Positions 57,124 through 64,000 of a stretch of DNA of 64,000 nt are shown one piece after another. The stretch is from NCBI GenBank assembly GCA_900316575.1, contig ONDJ01000009.1, positions 110,440 to 174,439 on the forward strand, given 5' to 3'. Under the pieces are notes generated by a model. That model was not told the DNA's origin. It made no database searches and was given only the letters and a program-made list of their open reading frames with translations. Source of the stretch: an uncultured Prevotellaceae bacterium. Lineage in GTDB: Bacteria > Bacteroidota > Bacteroidia > Bacteroidales > Bacteroidaceae. A program made the position numbers and the translations under genes. Numbering within the stretch: position 1 is the stretch's first letter; every line of letters begins with the position of its first letter.

Positions 57124-58458
57124 TCAGTTGCTTGAAATGACTTGTCCTGCGCCGGCGTAGAGTTTGATGGGTCCATCAAGCAGAACGGCGAGGACGGTGA
57201 TTTGCTCGTCAAGGACATTTTCGGGTACTGTAATGTAGAGATTGCCTGGTACTTCGCTCCAGTAGTTCTTGTTATATACTTTATAGGGGAGCATGGTGCC
57301 GTTGCCTACTACCCAAACGCGGTTTACTTTGTTGATGAGTCCTTTGATTTCTATGGTGTTGTCGCCTGGTCGGTAGGGCAGGTATAAGTAGAGTGTTGAT
57401 TTGTCGGGTGAGAGGGTTGTGTAGCCTTGAAAGAATTGGGTTGGGATGCCTGCTCGTGTTTGATAGATGGCTTCTGCGTGCTTGCTGGTCCATCGGCCAA
57501 ATTCCTTGAGGATTGCTATTTCCTCTTCGGGTATAGAACCGTCGGCGCGTGGTCCGATGTCGAGCAACATGTTTCCGCCCATTGACAGACAGTCAACGAA
57601 TGTGCGCAGGAGCATGTGGGGGGTCTTGAAATTGGTGTCGTGGGGTTGATAGCCCCAAGAGTCGTTCATGGTCATGCAGAGTTCCCACCAACGATCTTTT
57701 GGTCGCTGTGTAGGCACACCTTGTTCGGGTGTTGCATAATCGCCGTATCCTTGTATGCGACTGTTTATGACCACATCGGGATTTGCTTTGCGCAGTTGCC
57801 CTACAAGGTCGGCTGCATGCCAGTCTTGGGCGGTTTGTTCCCAGTCGCCGTCAAACCAAAAGAGGTCGGGATTGTATCGTTCGGAGAGTTCTGCCAGTTG
57901 TTTGCTGTTGAAATCTACGAAGCGTTGCCAACGAAGCGTATCGTCTTTGATGGCATATCGTGTGGTGGTGCGTGTCCAGTTTGGGTAGTCGGTATGCGAC
58001 CAGTCCAAGAGGCTGTAATAAAGTCCGAGTTTTAGTCCTGCCTGTCTCACGGCATTGCAGAAAGGGGTGAGGACATCGCGACGTGCGGGTGTGCTTTTTT
58101 TTACCGAGAGATTGCCAGCACGGGTGTCCCAAAGGGCCACTCCGTCGTGGTGTTTGCTGGTGATGACGGTGTAGCGTGCTCCGCTCTCTTTGATGAGTTT
58201 CACCCATGCTTGGGGGTCATAGTTTTGGGCTTTGAATCCTTTGCATTGCTTCATGTATTGGTCGTAGGGCAGGTAGTTGTTGTAGAACGACCAGCTTTCG
58301 CTGATGCCATCCACGGCGTATATGCCCCAGTGTATGAATATACCGAGTTTGGCTTCTTCAAACCATGCCATGCGCCGCAGCGTGTCGGCTTGCGTCTGAG
58401 CGAATGAAAGATTGCTTAGGACTATACAAACGATGAGTGTGGTGAAAAACTTTTTCAT
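57124..58458 (-). CDS. Alpha-L-fucosidase, GH29 (second)
   Basis: The 444-residue secreted enzyme has a signal peptide (to SFAQ, about 21) and the GH29 barrel: LGIFIHWGIYAVDGISESW, YTVITSKHHDGVALWD, the nucleophile Asp in LFWFDGDWEQ and MLLDIGPRADGSIPEEE, then a C-terminal beta domain. It differs clearly from the copy at 45146 (for example an SWSFYNNYLP loop where that one has EWYLNAGINEE), so the linkage preference may differ. It stands alone between terminators. Confidence 0.9.
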   Translation of the reverse strand: MKKFFTTLIVCIVLSNLSFAQTQADTLRRMAWFEEAKLGIFIHWGIYAVDGISESWSFYNNYLPYDQYMKQCKGFKAQNYDPQAWVKLIKESGARYTVITSKHHDGVALWDTRAGNLSVKKSTPARRDVLTPFCNAVRQAGLKLGLYYSLLDWSHTDYPNWTRTTTRYAIKDDTLRWQRFVDFNSKQLAELSERYNPDLFWFDGDWEQTAQDWHAADLVGQLRKANPDVVINSRIQGYGDYATPEQGVPTQRPKDRWWELCMTMNDSWGYQPHDTNFKTPHMLLRTFVDCLSMGGNMLLDIGPRADGSIPEEEIAILKEFGRWTSKHAEAIYQTRAGIPTQFFQGYTTLSPDKSTLYLYLPYRPGDNTIEIKGLINKVNRVWVVGNGTMLPYKVYNKNYWSEVPGNLYITVPENVLDEQITVLAVLLDGPIKLYAGAGQVISSN

Positions 58459-58489
58459 GGAGCGCTATGATGTTTTTGGAAGAAATAAG

Positions 58490-58550
58490 CAAAGGCGCAA
58501 AGCTAGCGCAAAGTAAACTCATAGGTTGCTTCGCGGGCTTTGCGCCTTTG
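58490..58550 (-). terminator. Hairpin terminator after the Ala-rich lipoprotein gene
   Basis: A perfect 14-bp stem (58490-58503 with 58537-58550) encloses a 33-base loop, 41 bases past the stop of the lipoprotein gene on the minus strand. Confidence 0.5.
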
Positions 58551-58591
58551 ATGTGCGTGTCAGGAGTCAGCGATGTGTCGCTGGTAGGTTA

Positions 58592-59125
58592 TTATTCGCC
58601 GCCGAGAGCACGATTGAGTGCGCCCTGTGCGCGATTTTGAGCGTTCTGCACAGCACCTTGAGCACGATTTTGCGCATTCTGCACGGCTTGTGAAGCACGG
58701 TTTGCTGCCTGCTCTGTTGCCTGGCGGGCAGCCTGACGACCTTGCTGTACAGCACCTTCGGCAGTGCTGCGAGCGGCATTTGCGGCTTGTGTGGCTACTT
58801 GACGACCTGCCTGAACAGCTTGTTCGGGAACGCCAGCGGCATTAGCGCGCGTAGCGGCCTGCTCTACAGCTTGACCTGCTGCTTCGGTTGCATTGTTAAC
58901 AGCGCCCTCGGCCTGTGTAGCTGCGGCATCAACTGCTTGGCCAGCGGCTTCGGTGGCTGCATTTACGGCTTCGTCAGCTACAGTGGCTGCAGCTGCGCTG
59001 TCGGCTACAACACTGTCAGCTACTTGTTCAAGAGAGTCAAGCACTTCAGTTGCGGTTTCAGTTTTTCCTCCACAGCTGCTGAGCGTCAAGGCTGCCATGG
59101 CAGCCAGAAAAAGAGTCTTTTTCAT
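58592..59125 (-). CDS. Ala/Gln-rich helical lipoprotein
   Basis: A 177-residue lipoprotein (lipobox LTLSSC, Cys18). The mature part is almost only Ala, Gln, Asn, Glu, Val and Arg in 11-residue-like periods: EAVNAATEAAGQAVDAAATQ, then basic NRASQAVQNAQNRAQGAVQN. It should be one long amphipathic helix like LEA or apolipoprotein-type chains. The first half is acidic, the second half basic. The role is unknown; a periplasmic tether or stress protein is possible. Confidence 0.7.
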   Translation of the reverse strand: MKKTLFLAAMAALTLSSCGGKTETATEVLDSLEQVADSVVADSAAAATVADEAVNAATEAAGQAVDAAATQAEGAVNNATEAAGQAVEQAATRANAAGVPEQAVQAGRQVATQAANAARSTAEGAVQQGRQAARQATEQAANRASQAVQNAQNRAQGAVQNAQNRAQGALNRALGGE

Positions 59126-59227
59126 AAAATGATAAAAAATTAAGTTAGTTAGGTCTTTTTGTTCCTTGTTTTATAACGCAGATTAAGGCTGGTTATTGTA
59201 CAGAAGTTTCTTTTCGTTAAATCGCAG

Positions 59228-59235
59228 CAAAAGTA
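59228..59235 (-). promoter_or_regulatory. -7 box of the Ala-rich lipoprotein gene
   Basis: TACTTTTG on the minus strand, 102 bases before the ATG (59125). Confidence 0.4.
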
Positions 59236-59345
59236 ATAAAACTTCTTTTTACTTTTGTGTCGTTAAGGAATAAAGTGAAGGTATTTCGCCAAGACCTCAT
59301 ATCCTTTTGCTTATAACGCTCTAAGCCTCTAAGCTTTCTACATCT

Positions 59346-60005
59346 ATGAAACGTTTGTTTTTTTCATTTTTTACGCTGTGTCTTTGGCTGTTTGTCAGCA
59401 ATGCCTTTGCACAGGCATCCTTGGCATCTATCCGCCAGCAATATGCTGATGTGAAGCAGCGCATTGTGCGTATGTCGGTTCCCAATTCGTGGCCGCCTGA
59501 GTTTTATCAAGTCAACGTCAACCAGAACTTGCCTGCCACGGGCTTGCATCGTGAGGACATCCGCATGTACTACAGCGATGTTGATACCGATGACGAAGAC
59601 GTGATCTACCCGCCTCACCGCTTGGATTTTGTTTCCACAAAATACAACTTTTCTGTGCGCGAGTTCTATGAAGAGTATCTCTATGATGCTACTGGCGGCG
59701 TGTGTCTCATTTATGCCCGAAACCCCGACATCGTTTTCGGCTTGGACTATGTTTTTTGGATCTACTGCCACGAAGGTCGCATTGTTCATGCCGTGGTGAA
59801 GTGCAAGCCTATTAAAAATGCCAACCTTGAGGCACTTAAAGATGTATGGGACCCAACGGAACCTACCGACAGTGAGGGTTTCCAGCTGATATATGAAGGT
59901 GACGAACTTCCTGCGCGTTTTCAGGAGATTTACGACGAATGCGTAACGAGTTCTGAAAAGTATTTGAAACTCTTCAAGCACATTGACGAGACAACCCGCC
60001 TATAG
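59346..60005 (+). CDS. Secreted protein of unknown function
   Basis: A 219-residue protein with a signal peptide (to NAFAQA, about 23). I do not recognise the family. The mature part alternates strands and helices, with an acidic DVDTDDEDVIYPP turn, a Cys in GGVCLIYARNPD, another in IYCHEGR and a third in VKCKPIK. The C-terminal part (RFQEIYDECVTSSEKYLKLF) is helical. Codon use is like its neighbours, and no operon partner is evident. Confidence 0.6.
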   Translation: MKRLFFSFFTLCLWLFVSNAFAQASLASIRQQYADVKQRIVRMSVPNSWPPEFYQVNVNQNLPATGLHREDIRMYYSDVDTDDEDVIYPPHRLDFVSTKYNFSVREFYEEYLYDATGGVCLIYARNPDIVFGLDYVFWIYCHEGRIVHAVVKCKPIKNANLEALKDVWDPTEPTDSEGFQLIYEGDELPARFQEIYDECVTSSEKYLKLFKHIDETTRL

Positions 60006-60067
60006 CTATTTCTACAGTGCGTAAACCTACTGCGCCACTCCAACAAAGCGCGAAAATAAAGCGTTTG

Positions 60068-60099
60068 TTTGCCTAATCGTTCAGATTGAACTATTTTTG
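60068..60099 (+). promoter_or_regulatory. Complete promoter of the carboxylase-like gene
   Basis: TTTG (60068-60071), a 20-base spacer and TATTTTTG (60092-60099) match the consensus. The ATG is at 60163, after a leader of about 57 bases. Confidence 0.7.
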
Positions 60100-60162
60100 C
60101 CCGCGTTTGCGACAGTATCTTGTTTCATTCTTTTTCGTTTCAAACGCAGACAAACCTTCATT

Positions 60163-61947
60163 ATGGCAAAAAAGATACAATTCAGTCTCGTTTACCGAGA
60201 CATGTTCCAAAGCTACGGCAAGTTTCAGCCGCGCAAAGACCAACTGGAACGCATAGCACCCGTTATCGTGAAGATGGGGTGCTTTTCTCGTGTTGAAACC
60301 AATGGTGGAGCTTTCGAGCAAGTCAACCTGCTCTATGGCGAAAACCCCAATGCCGCCGTGCGTGCCGTCACTAAGATTTATCACGAAGCTGGCATCAAGA
60401 CCCACATGCTTGACCGCGGTCTCAATGCGCTTCGCATGTTCCCTTGCAGTGCCGACTTGCGAAAGTTGCAGTATAAGGTGAAACACGCCCAAGGCGTTGA
60501 CATACCGCGTATTTTCTGCGGGCTCAACGACGTGCGCAACATCATACCCTCTATCAAGTGGGCACTTGAGGCTGGCATGACACCCCAAGGCACCCTCTGC
60601 ATCACCAATTCACCCATCCACACGGCAGAGTACTATAGCGACATTGCTGACCAACTCATTGCCGCCGGTGCTCCCGAGATATGCCTCAAAGACATGGCAG
60701 GCATCGGTCAGCCCGCACTATTGGGCAAGCTCTGTGGCCTGATCAAGAAAAACCACCCCGAAGTCATCGTGGAATACCACGGCCACAGCGGGCCAGGCTT
60801 GCAAATGGCCAGCATTTTGGAACTAGCGAAGAACGGTGTGGACATCATTGATACCGCCATGGAACCGCTCTCATGGGGAAAGGGACATGCCGACATCCTT
60901 TCTGTGCAGAGTATGCTCAAAGCCTATGGCTTCGATGTTCCCGAAATCAACATGGAAGCCTACATGGAGGCTCGCGCCTTGACACAAGAGTTTCTTGACG
61001 ACTTCTTGGGCTATTTCGTCAATCCCAACAACCACCTCGAGTCGTCGCTCCTGCTGAGTTGCGGACTGCCTGGCGGCATGATGGGTTCGATGATGGCCGA
61101 CCTCAAAGGTGCAATGGGTGCTATCAATATGAACCGTGAGCGGAAGGGCGAACCCGCCTATACCGAAGACCAGCTACTTATACGCCTCTTCGACGAAGTG
61201 AAATACGTGTGGCCGCGTGTGGGCTATCCACCGCTCGTTACCCCTTTCAGCCAATACGTGAAAAACATTGCTCTGATGAACCTTCTCTGTGAGTCGATGG
61301 ATAAGCCACGCTTCACGATGATGGACGACAACATGTGGGGCATGATTCTTGGCAAGAGCGGTAAGCTCCCAGGCGAAGTAGCCCCCGAGATTGTGGCTCT
61401 TGCCGCAGAAAAAGGCTATGAGTTCTATACCGACGACCCACAGGCGCTCTATCCCGACTGTTTAGACAAGTATCGTCAAGAGATGGAAACCAATGGTTGG
61501 GAACTCGGCCCCGACGATGAAGAACTCTACGAGTTTGCCATGCACGAGCGTCAGTATCGCGACTATAAGAGCGGCGAGGCCAAGAAGCGTTTCCTTGCCG
61601 ATCTTCAGGCAGCGAAGGACAAAGCCCTTGAGGAAAGCACATCAGCCAAAACGCCCGAAGAACTTGCAGCCTTCAAACACGCCAAAGCCGACGCACTTGT
61701 AGCGACAGAGAGCGGCATCGTGCTCTACGAAATAGGCGGAGACGCCGAGGGCGTAACAGCCATTGAGCCTTTCATCGGAAAGACGTATGCCGAGGGCGAC
61801 CGCTTCTGCTACATCGAAAACCCGCATGGGCAGATTGTCGAAATTCCTTCAGCCCTTGGTGGCAAACTGGTAGAAATCGCCGCACGCCAAGGTGCTCACG
61901 TCAGCAAGGGCGACGTGCTTGCTTGGATAGAACGCCCCGAAGCATAA
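60163..61947 (+). CDS. Carboxyltransferase-domain protein (oxaloacetate decarboxylase alpha / pyruvate carboxylase B-like)
   Basis: The 594-residue protein has a carboxyltransferase TIM barrel (about 1-300): YRDMFQSYGKF for the usual RDxxQS, MLDRGLNALRMF, the Lys in CLKDMAGIGQP, the metal His pair in EYHGHSGPG and DIIDTAMEPLSWGKG. A conserved PYC_OADA helical region follows (about 300-500). The last 75 residues form a biotinyl-like barrel (GIVLYEIGGDAEG..VSKGDVLAWIERP), but the AMKM lysine motif is replaced by YIENPHGQIVEIPSALGG. Biotin would have to come from a separate carrier, or the activity differs. The frame opens at 60097; ATG 60163 fits promoter and family. Confidence 0.8.
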   Translation: MAKKIQFSLVYRDMFQSYGKFQPRKDQLERIAPVIVKMGCFSRVETNGGAFEQVNLLYGENPNAAVRAVTKIYHEAGIKTHMLDRGLNALRMFPCSADLRKLQYKVKHAQGVDIPRIFCGLNDVRNIIPSIKWALEAGMTPQGTLCITNSPIHTAEYYSDIADQLIAAGAPEICLKDMAGIGQPALLGKLCGLIKKNHPEVIVEYHGHSGPGLQMASILELAKNGVDIIDTAMEPLSWGKGHADILSVQSMLKAYGFDVPEINMEAYMEARALTQEFLDDFLGYFVNPNNHLESSLLLSCGLPGGMMGSMMADLKGAMGAINMNRERKGEPAYTEDQLLIRLFDEVKYVWPRVGYPPLVTPFSQYVKNIALMNLLCESMDKPRFTMMDDNMWGMILGKSGKLPGEVAPEIVALAAEKGYEFYTDDPQALYPDCLDKYRQEMETNGWELGPDDEELYEFAMHERQYRDYKSGEAKKRFLADLQAAKDKALEESTSAKTPEELAAFKHAKADALVATESGIVLYEIGGDAEGVTAIEPFIGKTYAEGDRFCYIENPHGQIVEIPSALGGKLVEIAARQGAHVSKGDVLAWIERPEA

Positions 61948-61982
61948 CAAACAGCGGCTCTTTGCCCTATTTTTTTCCATAG

Positions 61983-62017
61983 CCGGACTGGTGCAATAAG
62001 CATCGGTCCGGTTTTTT
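61983..62017 (+). terminator. Intrinsic terminator after the carboxylase-like gene
   Basis: A stem CCGGAC (61983-61988) / GTCCGG (62006-62011) is followed by six T's, 35 bases after the stop codon. Confidence 0.8.
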
Positions 62018-62057
62018 GTGCCTTGCTGAAACTCGGCCTTACGCCAAAGAGCGTAGC

Positions 62058-62213
62058 TTAACCATAGGGGCGCGGGCGAGTGGTTTTGCGACGGTAACCA
62101 TCCGTGTGCGCATCGTGGCCGATGAACTCCAACTGCTTTAAATTTACGACAAAACAGATTACGAAAATGTGAATGATACTTTCCTGCGTGATGTAATGAT
62201 GCGCATGGAGTAA
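62058..62213 (+). pseudogene. Possible decayed coding remnant
   Basis: One frame reads about 50 codons (ASGFATVTIRVRIVADELQL, stop, IYDKTDYENVNDTFLRDVMM) with a single internal TAA. The composition looks protein-like, but I cannot name a family. There is no start codon or ribosome site. The remaining bases of the 61948-62500 gap show only the terminator before it and a hairpin after it. Confidence 0.2.
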
Positions 62214-62234
62214 GTTCAATGTATCCCCCTGGTC

Positions 62235-62283
62235 ACAATATCCACCGAGTTTCTCAACGACTTGAGAGCCTCGGTGTTATTGT
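62235..62283. terminator. Nested hairpin past the DprA-like gene
   Basis: ACAATA (62235-62240) plus CACCGAG (62243-62249) pair with CTCGGTG (62270-62276) plus TATTGT (62278-62283). An inner CTCAA/TTGAG pair (62253-62257, 62262-62266) extends it. It may serve as a terminator on either strand. Confidence 0.35.
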
Positions 62284-62500
62284 ATCCTCCTTTTCTCATG
62301 TATTGCCAAAGAACGGTCTCAAAATAGTAGAACTTCTATTTTTGATTTGAATATCATAGAGTTACCTTTGAGCAAAAAAAGAGATAGGTAACACTTTAGA
62401 AACGAGAGGACTTACGTATTCCTACACATTTCTCACTAAACCAAAGATCGCTCATCTTGGGAGCAAAGACACAAAACAAATTCCTTCTTGCCAAATGGTG

Positions 62501-62956
62501 TCATATACTTTTTTCAAGTTTATTGCGATATTCATTTTTATAGGGATACAAACTACTCTGTTCGGTCACTCCAACGAACAGGATCCTGTCTGCCATTTCA
62601 CATACATATCTATTCCTAGTCATTGCAGTCATCTTTGACTGGCGGATGGCAGTACTAACGGAGATTATCAATAGACGGTTCTGAGCCAACGGCTCTTTTA
62701 GTTCGTTAGGAATAACCTTATACATCTTTCGTGCAAGCACAATGATAATGGGCTGACTGCCTTTCAATAGGAAATGAAGCACGTCTTGTTCCAACTTGCT
62801 ACTGAAACCGCTGACCACACACTCCCCTCGATTGCGCATCTCTGTTGCCCAGTCATACACTTGCAGCACCGTTTCCGAAGAGATGGTGCTCGATGCCAAG
62901 AAGGCAGCCTTCTTCAGTTGCAACAGCTCCTGATTGCCAAGATACTCCACTTTCAT
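62501..62956 (-). CDS. DprA-like SLOG-domain protein
   Basis: A 151-residue protein resembling the small SLOG/DprA-like group. Hallmarks are YLGNQELLQLKKAAFLAS, the SGFSSKLEQDVLHFLLKGSQ loop (the GF.S..E...L..LL.G.QP pattern of the nucleotide-binding fold), PIIIVLARKMYKVIPNELKE and the TRNRYVCEMADRILFVG end. It lacks the extra domains of true DprA used in transformation. SLOG proteins of this kind are found with mobile or defence genes. It starts 10 bases after the stop of the broken ATP-binding gene. Confidence 0.6.
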   Translation of the reverse strand: MKVEYLGNQELLQLKKAAFLASSTISSETVLQVYDWATEMRNRGECVVSGFSSKLEQDVLHFLLKGSQPIIIVLARKMYKVIPNELKEPLAQNRLLIISVSTAIRQSKMTAMTRNRYVCEMADRILFVGVTEQSSLYPYKNEYRNKLEKSI

Positions 62957-62966
62957 TGTCTCTCAA

Positions 62967-63712
62967 TTAAGCATCTGCATCGTTTTCAACAATTTCCCAG
63001 TGACCACTATAACCACTACCGACATATTTAATATGAGTGAGTTTTGCGATATGGCGTTTGATGGTCGCAAGTCCCTTTTAACTCATTTCTGCCAATTCCT
63101 CGGTAGTAATATTAGGATTATTCCTAATCTGTTCTTCTATCCATCTATCAAGATTACCTTGAGTATCACCTTGAGTATCACCTTGCCTTGGGTATCACCT
63201 TGGGTATCACCTTGAGTGACATCTTGAGGGACATCTTGAGGGACATCTTGGGTGACATCTTGAGGGACATCTTGAGGGACATCTTGAGGGACATCTTGAG
63301 TGACATCCACAGTTGAAGGCACGGTCACTTCAAATGCAGTCAACTTTGACACATCGAAAACAGCCTCCTTATTGCCATTACCAAGCAACATCTCCTGTAC
63401 ACGCCTTATACCTTGGTTGAACATGTTGACATATTTCATCTCCTTCATGGCTTCCGCTATAATAGGATTCCGATAGTCGTTTACATTGGGAAAATTCTCT
63501 GGTCGTGCCTCACCATATAACCCTCCCGCATTCATGATTTCTATATGATCATCAAACTGATAGAGCCGGATAGGCATATTCGATTGATAGTCACGATGCA
63601 TACAGGCATTCATCATCAACTCACGCAAAGCATTGTTGGGATAATTGATGACGGTCTTCTCGCGGAACAGACTCACAGAGACGGGTCTTTGCGTGATAGT
63701 TACCCACTGGGG
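62967..63712 (-). pseudogene. Broken ATP-binding (RecG-like / AlbA_2-family) gene
   Basis: The sequence encodes the middle and end of the AlbA_2/HATPase_c_4 family: NYPNNALRELMMNACMHRDYQ, IEIMNAGGLYGEARPENFPN, MFNQGIRRVQEML and FEVTVP. A DVPQ/DVTQ repeat linker and a winged-helix end (NPNITTEELAEMS, stop, KGLATIKRHIAKLTHIKYVG) follow. Three defects are seen. The N-terminal DNA-binding half is missing: a stop at 63724-63722 bounds the frame, which runs straight on from rhuM. Five extra bases in the repeat shift the frame near 63175-63185. A TAA interrupts the winged helix near 63076. The part up to 63137 could still be translated, from GTG 63676. Confidence 0.75.
63154..63308. repeat. 12-base coding repeats (DVPQ/DVTQ/GDTQ)
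   Basis: Roughly a dozen copies of a CAAGATGTCCCT-like 12-mer (read on the minus strand) encode a DVPQ or DVTQ linker. One unit near 63175-63185 carries five extra bases and so shifts the frame. Related repeats (TPQV/DVTQ) are known linkers in this protein family. Confidence 0.8.
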
Positions 63713-63714
63713 TG

Positions 63715-64000
63715 TTATTGATTATGCCTGTCACTCAGTTTCTTCTGTTCCCGTTCAAATTGTTCTATGAAATGTATCTCAACAGCTGTCAGCTCGTTCT
63801 TTGTCCGCTCTTTGAACTTGTCATATTCAGAATCAGCCTTTGCCTTGGCGAGCTGTGCGGAAATGCGTCCGGCATGTATCAGGATGTCCTTGCGAGATAT
63901 ACGCAGAAAATCATCAAGAATTGCAATCCAGTCTTTCATATACATAGGTCGGTGCTCCTCTGCCTGAAGTTCTGCAAAGTCGAGATAGAGGCTGACAATA
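63715..64000 (-). CDS. RhuM family protein, C-terminal part (runs off the window)
   Basis: About 94 residues to the TAA at 63717-63715: SLYLDFAELQAEEHRPMYMKDW, then LDDFLRISRKDILIHAGRIS, AQLAKAKADSEYDKF and VEIHFIEQFEREQKKLSDRH. The pattern YLDFAE.QA.....M.M.DW...LDDFL is the C-terminal signature of RhuM proteins, Fic-like or Bro-N-linked proteins often found beside type I restriction genes and on islands. The N-terminus lies outside the window, so whether the gene is intact cannot be judged. Confidence 0.75.
   Translation of the reverse strand, partial: IVSLYLDFAELQAEEHRPMYMKDWIAILDDFLRISRKDILIHAGRISAQLAKAKADSEYDKFKERTKNELTAVEIHFIEQFEREQKKLSDRHNQ

Noticed and set aside
60091-60588. A 165-codon minus-strand frame
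   Set aside because: It is a shadow of the promoter and N-terminus of the carboxyltransferase gene.
63154-63308. CRISPR array
   Set aside because: The 12-base units have no unique spacers and encode a known type of protein linker.
1-64000. tRNA or rRNA genes
   Set aside because: I looked through all gaps of more than 70 bases for acceptor-stem pairs and GTTCRANNC-type T-loops and found no convincing candidate; a covariance search would be decisive.

Overview
The window looks like chromosome from a member of the Bacteroidales, most probably Prevotella or a close relative. Three things point there. Many genes are preceded by the Bacteroidetes-type -7 box TAnnTTTG, two of them with a TTTG -33 box 19-20 bp upstream. 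Secreted proteins end in the tail pattern YDLQGRRV..GIYIVGGRKV. Families such as DUF4105/Lnb, PepSY-like lipoproteins, CotH with dockerin, GH123, GH29 and GH20 are typical of the group. I found no rRNA, tRNA or CRISPR array.

Layout. 1-9.9 kb (+ strand): the tail of prs, a HAD hydrolase, a DUF4105 membrane protein, a phosphatase-like protein that seems to have lost its metal ligands, secA, a PD40-repeat secreted protein and a nucleoside phosphorylase. 10-15.2 kb (- strand): a large secreted protein whose 5' leader is a 15.7-copy heptamer repeat, then recO and purN; an AraC regulator diverges from purN. 16.4-21.8 kb (- strand): dnaB followed by a three-part fusion (GT2 glycosyltransferase, DUF4922, SpoIID). 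22.5-26.3 kb (- strand): hflX and a GH123-like glycosidase. 26.4-30.9 kb (+ strand): recJ, recQ, menA. 31-33.9 kb (- strand): a Na/Pi cotransporter overlapping an orphan histidine kinase. 34-42 kb (+ strand): tig, clpP, clpX, a small protein, GH20 hexosaminidase, xseA, xseB, trmB, mostly tightly spaced. 42.2-45 kb: a nucleotidyltransferase-aminotransferase fusion with an ornithine-cyclodeaminase-like partner. 45.1-49.3 kb: GH29 fucosidase, cutC and a double SGNH esterase. 49.6-55.4 kb (- strand): a metallophosphoesterase, a cohesin-like secreted protein and a CotH/dockerin protein. 56-62 kb: two PepSY-like lipoproteins, a second fucosidase, an Ala-rich lipoprotein, an unknown secreted protein and a biotin-dependent-carboxylase-like protein. 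62.5-64 kb (- strand): a decaying accessory patch with a DprA-like SLOG protein, a broken ATP-binding (RecG-like) gene and the end of rhuM.

How the genes work together. Housekeeping modules (secretion, proteostasis, DNA repair and replication, nucleotide and menaquinone synthesis) alternate with a host-glycan toolkit: GH20, GH123, two GH29 fucosidases and an SGNH esterase, all with signal peptides. This suggests mucin-type or N-acetylated, fucosylated glycan foraging.

The least explained material is non-coding. One family has two MITE-like elements with 18-bp terminal inverted repeats and 5-bp flanking duplications (10009-10227 and 21888-22149). A second has two copies of a promoter-plus-terminator unit that looks like a small RNA gene, with compensatory stem changes (172-273 and 22271-22386). 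A third is a family of long hairpins with a conserved loop (7552, 42068, 50728 and degenerate or half copies).
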